Below, in pieces: positions 1 to 8,869 of a stretch of DNA of 44,106 nt. The stretch covers positions 1 through 44,106 of the forward strand of contig JAISYP010000103.1 of the NCBI GenBank assembly GCA_031269825.1. The letters run 5' to 3'. A model generated the notes under the pieces. That model did no database searches. It was given only the letters and a program-made list of their open reading frames with translations, and had not been told where the DNA came from. Every line of letters begins with the position of its first letter. Position 1 is the first letter of the stretch. Made by a program: the position numbers and the translations under genes. The DNA is from Deltaproteobacteria bacterium. GTDB taxonomy: Bacteria > Desulfobacterota > Desulfarculia > Adiutricales > Adiutricaceae.

Positions 1-418
1 GCGGACGAGACAGACTCATTGTGGGCTGGGCAGTCGTTTTGTTCCAACCAAACACTGGCTAGATCCATTTGCCCATAACCCGCGGCCACCGCCCATGAAA
101 GCGACAACAGCGCGTCGGCCTCCTTGGACTCAAAGTAGCGACGCGAAACCCGCTCCAGACCAGTGTCCCTGGTGGCTTTAGCTAAGACCAACGACTGTCC
201 AATAAGTCGGGACTCAGCCATCGTCTCGCCTTTCTCTAAGGCCTCTCTGGCCTCGGGAGTCTTGAAACGATGGTTGTGGATTATCTCGCCATTGGCGTCC
301 AGCTTACCGACGCGGATCTGACGTGAGCTGGAACGCTTCTTTTCTTTATCCCAGTATGAGTCCTGGCGATAGACATAAGTGACGCCGTTTGGCTTGCGAT
401 GGTAGGTGAGGCTAGATA
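1..418 (-). mobile_element. IS1634/IS4-like transposase, 5' fragment cut by the window edge
   Basis: About 139 codons are open on the minus strand from near 418 to the left edge. The translation contains GVTYVYRQDSYWDKEKK followed by RQIRVGKLDANGEI, the N-terminal pattern of IS1634-group (IS4 superfamily) DDE transposases. The downstream part (TPEAREALEKGETMAESRL and SLSWAVAAGYGQMDLAS) also fits. The frame opens after an in-frame TAG at 465-467, yet no ATG, GTG or TTG is available before the homologous region. The start codon has therefore probably been lost, or an unusual codon is used. A consensus-like promoter sits just upstream. The catalytic domain lies outside the window, so activity cannot be judged. 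Family assignment is from remembered family patterns. Confidence 0.7.
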
Positions 419-446
419 TTTGGAGACTCTTGGCGGTTTTTCTTGG

Positions 447-475
447 ATCATAGCTATATTGTAGCTAGTTGTCAA
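447..475 (-). promoter_or_regulatory. sigma-70-like promoter of the transposase gene
   Basis: On the minus strand TTGACA (470-475) is followed after 17 bases by TATGAT (447-452), close to the bacterial consensus. Transcription would begin near 440, just before the transposase frame. Confidence 0.6.
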
Positions 476-788
476 GCTTTTTTTGAGGAATTTAAATTTT
501 TTTCATCGGCGAAAGATAGGTCGATTAGACAGCAAAAAAACATTTCATTTTGAAATGGATGAAATATACTTTTTTAAGCTATTTTTAAGTATAAACTATA
601 TCAGAGGCTAGCATCAGCGTCATCTAACTTAGCTATAAATTTTTGTTAATTTTAGATAATTAATAGGTAATATTTGATTAGATGGACTAATTGTTGGAAC
701 AGGGCGAGGTGGGCGCGGGGTCGGAAGTTTGTCGACCTTGGCTTTGAAGGCGCTGGCTTGGCGGTGAAGAGTTTTTGGGGCGCGCGGT
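476..788. other. AT-rich intergenic region, no gene seen
   Basis: This spacer between the efflux operon end and the transposase promoter has no convincing reading frame. It contains one terminator-like hairpin (listed separately) and otherwise AT-rich sequence. Confidence 0.6.
534..557 (-). terminator. AT-rich hairpin with T-run, possible end of efflux operon transcript
   Basis: A perfect 7-bp stem, CATTTCA/TGAAATG with a 3-base loop (541-557), is followed on the minus strand by seven T residues (540-534). It lies about 230 bases beyond the emrB-like stop codon. The stem is AT-rich, so termination may be weak. Confidence 0.45.
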
Positions 789-2318
789 TTAAACGGTTTT
801 TTTTGGTCGGGCCACCCAAACTAAAATAATGAGAGCCATAAAAGAATACGAGCAGACCTGGAAAATTTCGTTGGCCGCGATGATATAGCCTTGGTTAGTG
901 ATTTGTCTTTCTAGGTAGGCGGTGGCTTGCTCTTCGGTTAAGCCTAGGTTAGTCAATTTTTCCAAGCCTTCGGTGGCCAAGGGATTTAAATTATCAATCA
1001 GGCCCGAGAGGCGGTTATGGTGGTAGGCCTCGCGTCTTTCCCATAGGGTGGTGAAGATGGAGGCGCCAATGGCGCTAAAGAGCGTTCTAAAACAATTGTA
1101 GATGCCCGAGGCCGCGGCGATTTTCGTGGGCTCTAGGCCAATAAAGGCTATACTGGTGATCGGCACGAAAAAACAAGTCAGTCCCAGACCTTGGACAAAT
1201 TGGGGAATAAGGACGTATTTTAAATCCATGCCTGGCGAAAAACCCGTCCGCAGGCTCATGGTTAAGGCGATCACCGCGAAACCTAAAGTTATGATGTAGC
1301 GCATGTCAATATGTTTGGAGTAGCGGCCCAGAATCGGCATCAACAACACGGGGATGACGCCAATGGGGGCCGTGGCCAAACCGGCCCAGGTGGCCGTGTA
1401 GCCATAGCGGGTTTGCAGTAACAATGGGATTAGGATCACCGTGCCTAAGTATAAAGCCATGCCGAGGCTAATGAGGCTAACGCCGACGGAAAAATTGCGG
1501 TTCTTGAATAAGGATAAATCGATTAAAGCCTTAGGGTTGTCTTTTTCCCAGACTAGCAGCAGCGCCAAACCTACCGCCGCCAATACGCCCATGACGCGGA
1601 TGGTGGGGGAATTAAACCAGTCCAGATCTTTGCCGCGATCCAGGGTCATCTGTAAAGCCCCCACGCCCAAGGCCAAAAGACCAAAACTTATTCCGCTCCA
1701 ATGGGGGCGCGAGATCTTCGTTTCCCGGCCTACTAAAACGCCACTGGCCAAGAATAGAACAATGAAGCCAATGGGGACGTTGATAAAAAAGATCCAGCTC
1801 CAATGGTAGTTGTCGCTGATGTAGCCACCCATGATGGGCCCAAAAACCGGGGCCACGGAAATGGTCATTGACCACAAAGCTAGGGCCATGACTTGTTTTT
1901 CTCGGGGGTAGTTATTCATCAACAGCGATTGGGCCAAAGGGATCATGGGGCCACCAACGGCTCCTTGGAGGATCCGGAAAACGACCAGGGTCGTCATGTC
2001 TTGGGCGAGACCACAGGCCATAGAGGTTAAGGAGAACAAGCCCGTTGACCAGAGAAATAATCTTTTTTCGCCAAATCTTTGGGCTAAGCGACCGGAGATA
2101 GGTAGAATGATGGCGTTGGCCACGCTGTATGAGGTGATGATCCAGGAGCCCTGGGAATAGGAGGCGCCCAAGTTACCAGAGATGGTCTGAATGGCGACGT
2201 TGGCGATGGTGGTGTCCACCACTTGCATGAAGGTGGCTAGGGGTAGAGCGATGGTCAAGATGATCAGGCTCGCCCCGGACAATGGTTCCCACAAAGGGGC
2301 GCGAAAAGCTCCGCTCAT
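789..2318 (-). CDS. emrB: EmrB/QacA-type MFS drug efflux pump (DHA2 family)
   Basis: This 509-residue, strongly hydrophobic protein matches the 14-helix DHA2 drug:H+ antiporters. Visible signatures are VVDTTIANVAI in the first helix, GRLAQRFGEKR (motif A), RILQGAVGGPMIPL (motif B) and the antiporter motif C region SVAPVFGPIMGGYIS followed by WSWIFFINVPIG. Length is usual for EmrB. It would export hydrophobic toxic compounds from the inner membrane through the adaptor encoded immediately upstream and an outer-membrane channel, which is not in this window. The ATG at 2318 lies 5 bases after the emrA-like stop, so the genes are co-transcribed and probably translationally coupled. Drug specificity cannot be inferred. 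Confidence 0.9.
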   Translation of the reverse strand: MSGAFRAPLWEPLSGASLIILTIALPLATFMQVVDTTIANVAIQTISGNLGASYSQGSWIITSYSVANAIILPISGRLAQRFGEKRLFLWSTGLFSLTSMACGLAQDMTTLVVFRILQGAVGGPMIPLAQSLLMNNYPREKQVMALALWSMTISVAPVFGPIMGGYISDNYHWSWIFFINVPIGFIVLFLASGVLVGRETKISRPHWSGISFGLLALGVGALQMTLDRGKDLDWFNSPTIRVMGVLAAVGLALLLVWEKDNPKALIDLSLFKNRNFSVGVSLISLGMALYLGTVILIPLLLQTRYGYTATWAGLATAPIGVIPVLLMPILGRYSKHIDMRYIITLGFAVIALTMSLRTGFSPGMDLKYVLIPQFVQGLGLTCFFVPITSIAFIGLEPTKIAAASGIYNCFRTLFSAIGASIFTTLWERREAYHHNRLSGLIDNLNPLATEGLEKLTNLGLTEEQATAYLERQITNQGYIIAANEIFQVCSYSFMALIILVWVARPKKTV

Positions 2319-2323
2319 AAAAG

Positions 2324-3529
2324 TTATTCTTTGTCCGACCCCGGCAAATCCCTGGTTTGGCGAAGGCTACGCCCCAGGTTAGCCCCGATGATGGTGGCGA
2401 TTTCCTGGTTAATGGCCGTGAAATCGGCTTCCACGGATTCGGCCCGGTTTTGGCTCTCTTGGGGGGGTAGAGCCACGGTAGGCTCGGTCAAAAGGACTTC
2501 CACTCGGCACGATAACCCCAATAACAAGGGAAAATCAGCCACGTTTTGGGGATCCAAAATGACCCGGATGGGCACCCTTTGGGCGACTTTAATCCAGTTG
2601 CCGGTCGCGTTTTCTGGTGGCAAGAGGGAAAACGCGCTCCCCGTCCCCGCGGATTGGCCGACGACGATGCCTTTATGGACAACTTTACCGTTGTAAAGAT
2701 CGGCGAGGATCCGGACTTGTTGGCCAACTTTAATGGAGCCTAACTGGTTTTCTTTGAAATTGGCGTCCACCCAGAGGTCGTCGAGAGGGGCCACCAGCAT
2801 CAAGGGCGTTCCCGAAGACACTTGCGAGCCGACCTGGGCGGTTCGTCGGGCCACTCGACCGGCGACGGGGCTACGGATTTCGCAGCGGGAAAGGTTCAGC
2901 CAAGCTTGCTTTAGTTTAACCGCCGCCGCTAGAACCTGGGGATGCTCTTTGATGGGTCGCTCGCCCAATAAGTGACGCGTCGCGGCCAATTCAGCCATGG
3001 CCGCGCGGAGATTGGCCCCAGCCACGTCGGCCTGATCGCGGTAGCGCTCGATTTCTTCCGCGGTGATGGAAGAGCCAGGTTTGAGTTTGAGCCGTCTTTG
3101 GTAATCATTTTGGATGATGGTCATTTCTTCGCGTCGAGCCTCGATCAGGGCCATTAATCGGTCGCGCTGGGCGAAGAGGCTGGCCACCTGTCGGACGGCG
3201 TTGGCTAGGTTTTCCCTGGCCTCCTCGATGGCGAGAGTCGCGTCAGTGGGATCTAGGCGGGCCAATAGTTGACCGGCCGTGACGTCGTCGGTGTTGTCAA
3301 CTAAAATTTCCAGGATCGTTCCGGCCGTCCGGGTCGTGACGCGGATCTGGCGTCCATTGACATAGGCGTCGTCAGTGGTCTCCAAAGGCCGCAGAACCGT
3401 GAGCCAATAGATCAAAACGGCTATACCCAATAGGAGAAAAAAGAGCAGGGCTTTAACCACGGGCGCCCGGCGGCGAGGGGGTTTAGCCTCGGTGGCCCCG
3501 GTATCCAGGGTAACTGATTGGTCGCTCAC
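2324..3529 (-). CDS. emrA: EmrA/HlyD-family membrane fusion protein
   Basis: This 401-residue periplasmic adaptor has a cytoplasmic basic N-terminus, one membrane helix at about residues 25-46 and the family hallmark TTDDAYVNGRQI just after it. A biotinyl-lipoyl-like half, a coiled-coil hairpin (about 110-190) and the second lipoyl half (EIRSPVAGRVARR) follow in HlyD order. It links the inner-membrane pump to an outer-membrane channel. The start is GTG at 3529, overlapping the TetR stop (GTGA), with a strong AAAGGAG site inside the TetR gene. Position between regulator and pump supports an EmrAB-like efflux system. Confidence 0.9.
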   Translation of the reverse strand: MSDQSVTLDTGATEAKPPRRRAPVVKALLFFLLLGIAVLIYWLTVLRPLETTDDAYVNGRQIRVTTRTAGTILEILVDNTDDVTAGQLLARLDPTDATLAIEEARENLANAVRQVASLFAQRDRLMALIEARREEMTIIQNDYQRRLKLKPGSSITAEEIERYRDQADVAGANLRAAMAELAATRHLLGERPIKEHPQVLAAAVKLKQAWLNLSRCEIRSPVAGRVARRTAQVGSQVSSGTPLMLVAPLDDLWVDANFKENQLGSIKVGQQVRILADLYNGKVVHKGIVVGQSAGTGSAFSLLPPENATGNWIKVAQRVPIRVILDPQNVADFPLLLGLSCRVEVLLTEPTVALPPQESQNRAESVEADFTAINQEIATIIGANLGRSLRQTRDLPGSDKE

Positions 3530-4212
3530 GTCGTTTCTCCTTTTGGGTTGGAGCTTGCTGGCGGGTTGCCCAGGCCATGACGGGCCATGGCCTGGATGTG
3601 AGTTAGGGCTTGATCATCGGAAATGGAGACCCCACAGAGGGTTTCCCATTGTTTTTTGCCCAATAAAGGCGTGTAGATTAGGCCCACTAAAGAGAGGAAC
3701 ACTAGTTCCGGCCGTAATTGAGGGTTGATGGCCCCACTGGCTTGGCCAATCTGGATTTTACGGAGAAAACTATTCAAATAGACCGCTCGGACGCGTTCGC
3801 CCAGAATTGGCCTTAGCGAGCCCGATTCGCTGACGAGCTCCAAACTCCATAAAGGTAAAAACCAAGGTTTAGAATTAGCCGCCGCCAGCATTCTGGCCCG
3901 CATTTCTTGGAGCATTTCCACGGGATCCTCGATCTCTAGGGCTACTGACCAGACGCCTTCGATCACGGGTAAGAGCAAATTTTCCAAAGTTTCCTCAATG
4001 AGGTTTTCTCGACTACTAAAGTGGTAGTAGAGGGTAGCCGTGGTGATGTTAGCCCGTTGGCTAATTTCTTTTAGCGAAGTGGCTAAGACGCCTTTTTCGG
4101 CGAAAATCTCAATGGCCTTTTCCATGATGGTTTGACGGATGAGTGGTTCGTTGGCCGCGCCTTTAGGCGGACGACCAGCCGAACGCTGGCGATCAAGACG
4201 GTAAGTGGCCAT
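3526..4212 (-). CDS. TetR/AcrR-family repressor of the efflux operon
   Basis: This 228-residue regulator has the TetR N-terminal helix-turn-helix at about residues 30-75 (MEKAIEIFAEKGVLATSLKE, then ANITTATLYYHFSSRENL). A divergent ligand-binding C-terminus follows. It is the first gene of the operon, which usually means autorepression together with the pump, relieved when a pump substrate binds. The ATG at 4212 has a GGAGAG ribosome site. A 19-bp imperfect palindrome lies 13 bases upstream and is a good operator candidate. The inducing ligand is unknown. Confidence 0.88.
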   Translation of the reverse strand: MATYRLDRQRSAGRPPKGAANEPLIRQTIMEKAIEIFAEKGVLATSLKEISQRANITTATLYYHFSSRENLIEETLENLLLPVIEGVWSVALEIEDPVEMLQEMRARMLAAANSKPWFLPLWSLELVSESGSLRPILGERVRAVYLNSFLRKIQIGQASGAINPQLRPELVFLSLVGLIYTPLLGKKQWETLCGVSISDDQALTHIQAMARHGLGNPPASSNPKGETT

Positions 4213-4224
4213 GAAAGCTCTCCA

Positions 4225-4243
4225 GGTTAATAATTAATTTACC
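4225..4243. promoter_or_regulatory. candidate TetR operator
   Basis: An imperfect 19-bp palindrome begins GGTTAAT and ends ATTTACC; 14 of 18 non-central positions are symmetric. It sits immediately upstream of the TetR start codon, where autoregulated TetR repressors usually bind. AT-richness of the region makes chance symmetry possible. Confidence 0.4.
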
Positions 4244-4816
4244 AGTTAATTAATTTTGGCTTATTCTCCCTGCCAAGTCAAGGACAAGATCTGGAAAACA
4301 GAAAAAATAAGTATTTTCCCTTGTTTTAGGAACTCGGCCTTGGATTCGTCCCTTATCTGGGTTCAGGGAAGTTGGGTTTATGGAAGCTGATCTTTAAGCT
4401 GGTCTTTTTGGTCAAAAAAAGTTAAAAACATAAAATTACCAAAAGAGGCGAAAATAAATATAAATTGACTTATTTACTTAAGAACAACATAACTGACCCG
4501 GAAAAAAATTGTATGGAGGGCTTGATCATGTTTGGAAATTTTGGTATAATGGCTTCTCAATAAATCGTGGCCTAGAAAAATGGGCCTAAGCCTGGAGAAA
4601 TTAGGATAACAGCTGGATTTTTATGTAAAAATTGGGTTTTTGCGCCAAGAGCCCAGGTTTGTTTTTTATCCTTTATAAAGAAATAACCAGAAGTTTTTTT
4701 TATGGGATCCGGGAAGACTATCCGTTTCAGGAAGACTATTGATGATATGACGGCCGAACCAGGAAGAAGATCAAGATGTGACTGGCGAGCGATTTTTTTT
4801 AGATACCGGTCGTTTA
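4244..4816. other. AT-rich intergenic region with an orphan plus-strand promoter
   Basis: No convincing gene. Open frames at 4572-4835 (minus) and 4702-4884 (plus) lack ribosome sites and recognisable features. A good plus-strand promoter (4522-4550) points into it. Confidence 0.5.
4522..4550 (+). promoter_or_regulatory. sigma-70-like promoter without an obvious gene
   Basis: TTGATC (4522-4527), a 17-base spacer and TATAAT (4545-4550) give a near-consensus promoter. The predicted transcript starts near 4557 and would run about 300 bases to the hairpin at 4824-4858. A GGAGG followed by an 11-codon frame (4528-4563) overlaps the promoter and is probably accidental. Confidence 0.45.
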
Positions 4817-4858
4817 AAAAAGGGAAAGGGCCCACTGAACCAGCCAGCGGGCCCTTTC
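4817..4858 (-). terminator. rho-independent terminator of the outer-membrane protein gene
   Basis: A perfect 10-bp stem, GAAAGGGCCC/GGGCCCTTTC (4824-4833 with 4849-4858), is followed on the minus strand by a T-run (4822-4817). It lies 34 bases beyond the stop codon. Confidence 0.85.
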
Positions 4859-4891
4859 GAATAATTTTAGATCCGAAGATCTAAGATAGGG

Positions 4892-5932
4892 TTAGAACGG
4901 TAGGACAACCACGGCCGTGCCCGAATGGACGTAGTTGATTTTACCGGCCATGCCGTTATAGGACACGTCAATGAACCAACCATTTTTAAAGTTGTAGTTG
5001 AAGCCGAGGCCCCAAGTGGCCACATCGCGATCATAGCTGGCGAACCAACCATGCTGGAGAACGCCAGGGGCTATGGCCCGGGTGGCTAGATCTTGAATGT
5101 TATCGTCGGAAACTCGATAGTTGTAACCGCCACGGAAATATAGACCAAGGTTGCCGCTTTTATACTTAACCTTCACGCCGCCAGTGGCCAAGTGTAACCA
5201 CAGGTGAGCATCCTCTCCAACGGCCGGGTGCACAACGGCCCAAACGGAACGCCAACCTAAATAAGGGTTGATAGTCCAGGTATCATCGATCGCTAAATCT
5301 TTGTCCCAGTACAGGATCATGGAAGTCAGGCGGTCGTCGTAGCTGACGGATTCAGTAGGACCACTAGTGATGGCGCCCGTGGCGTCAAATTCGGTAGAGG
5401 AGCTTCTATAAGTGTTCCAAGCTTCCACGATGTTGAAGTCAAAGTTGCCAGCTAGGGGGTGCGCTAATTTTGTTCCAATGCCGATGAAGTTGGAGTAAGC
5501 GTTGGCGCTTCTATCTACCCTAGCTATGGCGGTGTTGATAGGCGTGAAAGAGCTGCCCTCATAATCGGAATAGGAGTATTGATATAAAAAGTAAACGCTC
5601 CACAAGTCATTAATAGGTTTGGTCAGAACCAAGGCCATGCTGCCGAGCTTGGAATTACCATCGCCGATAAATTGTTGCACGCCACCGACAACGTCCTGGA
5701 AAGCTTTGTGGTGCGAGTAGGAGAACTCAGGAACCAGGGCGACCACCATCGGGCTGCCCTCGCCAGCGGGGGGCGCCTGGTTATTATTCAAGGATTGGGC
5801 TTTCTGCTCAATGGCCTTATAAGAAAGGTCTTGAAAAGCGCGATCCCGAGCTTCCCGGGATTGGAAAGCTAAAGAAGGTAGGGCCCACCCAAGAAGCCCT
5901 ATACATAGAGCCAGTGTCATCAGTTTCTTCAT
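4892..5932 (-). CDS. putative outer-membrane beta-barrel protein
   Basis: I choose ATG 5932 (346 residues) because it has a strong CGGAGGT ribosome site and begins a classic signal peptide (MKKLMTLALCIGLLGWALPS, cleavage probably after LA). The frame extends upstream to 6010, but those residues look like leader sequence. The mature protein is rich in alternating aromatic/polar stretches (WSVYFLYQYSYSDYEG, NLGLYFRGGYNYRVS, WGLGFNYNFKNGWFIDVSYN) and ends in VVVLPF. A terminal aromatic is typical of BamA-inserted barrels. It resembles autotransporter-barrel or transport-type outer-membrane proteins, but I cannot name a family. It is a single-gene unit with its own terminator. Confidence 0.7.
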   Translation of the reverse strand: MKKLMTLALCIGLLGWALPSLAFQSREARDRAFQDLSYKAIEQKAQSLNNNQAPPAGEGSPMVVALVPEFSYSHHKAFQDVVGGVQQFIGDGNSKLGSMALVLTKPINDLWSVYFLYQYSYSDYEGSSFTPINTAIARVDRSANAYSNFIGIGTKLAHPLAGNFDFNIVEAWNTYRSSSTEFDATGAITSGPTESVSYDDRLTSMILYWDKDLAIDDTWTINPYLGWRSVWAVVHPAVGEDAHLWLHLATGGVKVKYKSGNLGLYFRGGYNYRVSDDNIQDLATRAIAPGVLQHGWFASYDRDVATWGLGFNYNFKNGWFIDVSYNGMAGKINYVHSGTAVVVLPF

Positions 5933-6870
5933 GAAATACCTCCGAGTCAAACTCAAGGTGTGGTCTAGGAGTATGGCCGCTCCCCAGACCAGACAATATT
6001 TTTTAGCCAAATAAGTCGGTTAAATTAGTGGTCTGCCCATCAAACCGATAAAGTCTCCGACCGCTTATCCATCATTTACGTTTATCCATCATCTAAATGA
6101 TGGCGTTTTAGTGAAAGAAGTCTTAGTGATAGCCTCGCTTAAAAAGCCGCGCCCGCCCGGCGCGCGGAGGGTTTGGCCAAAATCTAATATCAAGATATAG
6201 AAACCTAGGCCCTAAACTACCTGGCGCTTAAAATGGCAATTTGGGTCTTCTTTTTAAACTGTTTGATCCTTAATAACACCGTTAGTGTTGGTCAGACTTT
6301 CTAAGGATCTGGTATTCTGTTAATGGGTTGTTTTTAGGGTACTTCAAATTCTGGGCGGTTGTCAAGAAAATGTTTATTTTTTTTAAGACGGCTGGGCGCC
6401 TCTCGCCGGGCGATACCATTTTTTTACCTAATTATTGAAAATTACGTTATATATTAGCTACAATTTAAGTTCCTCGGATAATTCTTCCGGTTGATCTTCC
6501 CTTTTACAAAAGAATTTTTTCTCTAGGCCCAGATTTTTCCATTCGGTTTTGGTCAAATCCAAAATGCGCTCTTTTCCTCGGAAATATGGGCTCAAAAAAT
6601 GAAACTATCTTTTTTATATTAAAGTTGAATGTTTATAGTTAATTTATCTAAAATATTAGTAATTATTAAATATTTATAATAATGGGGACAACTCAAGATT
6701 CCGTCGTTGGGTGGAAAGTATTGATAGTTTGGTCATGGGGTGGCGAGAGGTAAAGGCTGGATCAGGCGGAGATTAGCCCGGACAGGCTCGCTGGTTTGAC
6801 CAATCTACTGGGCTGGAAAATGGGGCCGGAAAAGTGGGCTGGCCTCGGTGGCTGGAAAAGTGGGCTGGAT
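5933..6870. other. long intergenic region, no gene seen
   Basis: About 940 bases, mostly AT-rich, between the barrel-protein gene and the XRE regulator terminator. It holds one pair of direct repeats with a hairpin upstream of the barrel gene (listed separately). Frames at 6796-7126 on the plus strand are antisense to the XRE gene and carry no family signature. Confidence 0.5.
6065..6103. repeat. direct repeat TTATCCATCAT x2 with overlapping hairpin
   Basis: TTATCCATCAT occurs at 6065-6075 and 6082-6092, 17 bases apart. The second copy forms a 7-bp hairpin with ATGATGG (6086-6092 with 6097-6103). Its place about 130 bases upstream of the barrel-protein start suggests a regulator binding site, but nothing identifies the protein. 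Confidence 0.35.
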
Positions 6871-6908
6871 AAAAAAACGCCTCTCCGATCCAAAAAATCG
6901 GAGAGGCG
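6871..6908 (-). terminator. rho-independent terminator of the XRE regulator gene
   Basis: A perfect 12-bp stem (6878-6889 with 6897-6908, CGCCTCTCCGAT/ATCGGAGAGGCG) is followed on the minus strand by seven T residues (6877-6871), 30 bases after the stop codon. Confidence 0.9.
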
Positions 6909-6937
6909 GAAGAAAAATCAACGCGACGAAAGGAGGC

Positions 6938-7228
6938 TTAAGCCCGCTTACGCAGCTTGGGCGCGGTGGCCTTGGTTTTAATGGCCTCATCCTCGTCATC
7001 AAGGGAGGTGACCGGGCCGAGAACCTCATGAAGGAGGTAATCCCGATCTTCCAGGGAGTAGCCCAGGCCCAAAATTATCTTCCGGGCGGTTTCCGGACGG
7101 CATTTTTGGCCGTGCTCGATCTTTAAGATGGTCAATGGGGAGATCTCGGCCTTGCGGGCTAGTTCGGCCCGGCTCATGAGGCGTTGCTCACGAAACTCGG
7201 TGAGATTGTTGAGACGAAGGGTGGCCAT
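6938..7228 (-). CDS. XRE-family helix-turn-helix protein
   Basis: This 96-residue protein is essentially one Cro/C1-type DNA-binding domain: LTEFREQRLMSRAELARKAE, ISPLTILKIEHGQKCRPET and ARKIILGLGYSLED give the five-helix pattern (about residues 8-65). A short acidic then basic tail (DDEDEAIKTK...RKRA) follows. The ATG at 7228 has a GGGG-type ribosome site, and a strong terminator follows the gene. No toxin, phage or operon partner is adjacent, so its targets are unknown. Two small GC hairpins in its leader (7263-7281 and 7293-7307) might affect translation. Confidence 0.8.
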   Translation of the reverse strand: MATLRLNNLTEFREQRLMSRAELARKAEISPLTILKIEHGQKCRPETARKIILGLGYSLEDRDYLLHEVLGPVTSLDDEDEAIKTKATAPKLRKRA

Positions 7229-8693
7229 GGGAATACCCCTTTCTTAGGAGGCGCGAAATTATCCCGCCGTAAAACAGCGGGTTTATAAAAATCCGACCCA
7301 GAGTCGGCCATAAATGAGACCAGTGGAAGGTTTGAGCTTAACTTCAAGACTTTTATTAGGTTTCGCTCGCAATAAAAATTAAGACCTTAAAAATACAATA
7401 AATCAGGTTAAACGTTTATTAATTATCTAGGATGATGAAATGAAGCGGTGGACAAAATAAATATATATTTACTAAATCATCGTCTAATAAGTCATAATTT
7501 CATAATTAATTTTCCAATTAATTATTATTATCCCCCCCTTAATTCTTAGCGTCCTGACGGTTCTTAATCAAAGATCCCTGCCTTTTGGGCTTGTGCGCTC
7601 TAATAATAGTCACCTGGGTTTAAAAATCAAAATTCGATCTATTTTAGACATAGGCGCCATCATTGTCAAGAGGATCTTTTAAAGGACAACTCATAGTCTA
7701 GCTAATTACCATAATTAAGTCAGACAATCAACAGTATTTTTCGAATATGGCCAGAGGCGCTAACTTACGGTAGCTATAGTTTATGTACAGGCAAATCAAT
7801 CAACCATGAATCTGAGGACTCGATTTCAGAATCATTTGGAACAACACAACTTCCCGTTAAGGGGAAAAAATTAGACCAGCTGTGATGGTTAAATCTCTTG
7901 GATATATAGAGGAACCAAAACTCGATTTAAGACACTCCTTATTTTATTTTGGAAAAATCTATAAACACGATCTTAATATCATTTTGACAATACAAGACTG
8001 GAAAATGAAAATCAAGTCTTTTTTTTCGAAAATAAAAATCAGCGAGACCAAATATCGTCTCCTGATATAGTTTGGAGTTATAAATATATAGATTGATAAT
8101 AAGTCTAGTAAAAGGTAAAGCGTTGATTTTATTAGAAAAATTTTCCTCGCTGGGGCGAGAGCGAGTCGGGTGAGGTCGGGAAAGGGGACGAAAAATTTAT
8201 TTTATGGATTAAATATTTAAATTAATTTCTTTAAAAAAGGCGGTTTGAGGGGAAAAATCTGGCCAGCCCGCCCAAGCCTAACCTAAACCTGAAAGAGCTT
8301 TTCTTTCCGCAAAAAATTTAATTTTCCCGTTATAACTAAATTGGTGGTATTTATAATAAGTTAAAAAGTTTATGTCTATATGGAAGATCGACTGGACAAG
8401 GGATAATTGCGGGTAAAAGTTTAGATATTGAGAATAATCTTCGGAAAAAGCTCAATTTTCACTGGGGTGGAAAAATTTGCCCCCTTTTGGACGGGCGCTC
8501 TTGGCGAGAGTTTTTTGGACAGGGAGGGCTTGAGTAGGAAAATTATCTTAAAAGGTTATACTTTATTTCATATAGTATTTAACACAATCAATATAGACTA
8601 TAGAATTGTAGTTGACCTGGATTCGCCGTTTGATCAGTCATGTGGCGGCGAATTTTACCCACCCTCAGAAATTTGGTCGATTTAATTCTTAAT
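7229..8693. other. long AT-rich intergenic region, no supportable gene
   Basis: About 1.46 kb. Frames at 7882-8070 and 8428-8685 (plus) show no ribosome site, no family resemblance and an AT-biased composition. Two GC hairpins near the XRE start (7263-7281, 7293-7307) are the only structured elements seen. It may be a decayed gene region. Confidence 0.45.
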
Positions 8694-8816
8694 GGGCGTG
8701 GATCCGTCCACCGTCAAGCCGGTAACCCCATTTTAAGAGGATCAAGAGGATGGCCGTAAAGCCAGGAGCGGATCCTGACTTTTGGCGTCCGGGCTACCGG
8801 GTTCCTGTTGAGGAAC
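8694..8816. other. candidate structured RNA element (nested stems)
   Basis: Three nested helices are visible: CCGGTAACCC (8719-8728) with GGGCTACCGG (8791-8800), one mismatch; AGGATC (8738-8743) with GATCCT (8771-8776); and TGGC/GCCA (8751-8754 with 8761-8764). Flanking hairpins are GTGGA/TCCAC near 8697-8710 and a perfect GTTCCT-gttg-AGGAAC (8801-8816). It is far more GC-rich and structured than its surroundings. I recognise no RNA family, the coding strand is undetermined, and a decayed gene fragment is an alternative. Confidence 0.3.
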
Positions 8817-8833
8817 GAGTTTAACTATTATAT

Positions 8834-8869
8834 GACCATCCGCCACTCCTAAGGAGTGGGCGGATGGTC
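8834..8869 (-). terminator. long hairpin overlapping the MerR-like stop codon
   Basis: GACCATCCGCCACTCCT (8834-8850) pairs with 8852-8869, with a single bulged base. It covers the stop codon of the MerR-like gene. No T-run follows on either strand, so it may act as mRNA 3' protection or a weak terminator. Confidence 0.45.

Noticed and set aside
4572-4884. Small overlapping frames on both strands near 4.6-4.9 kb
   Set aside because: They lack start signals and span the terminator hairpin of the neighbouring gene.
6796-7126. Plus-strand frames opposite the XRE regulator
   Set aside because: They are antisense shadows of the XRE gene and its terminator.
7882-8685. Open frames at 7882-8070 and 8428-8685 as genes
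   Set aside because: No ribosome site, no family resemblance and AT-biased composition typical of the surrounding spacer.
8694-8816. tRNA gene
   Set aside because: Pairings do not form a cloverleaf and there is no proper T-loop sequence; no tRNA was recognised anywhere in the window.
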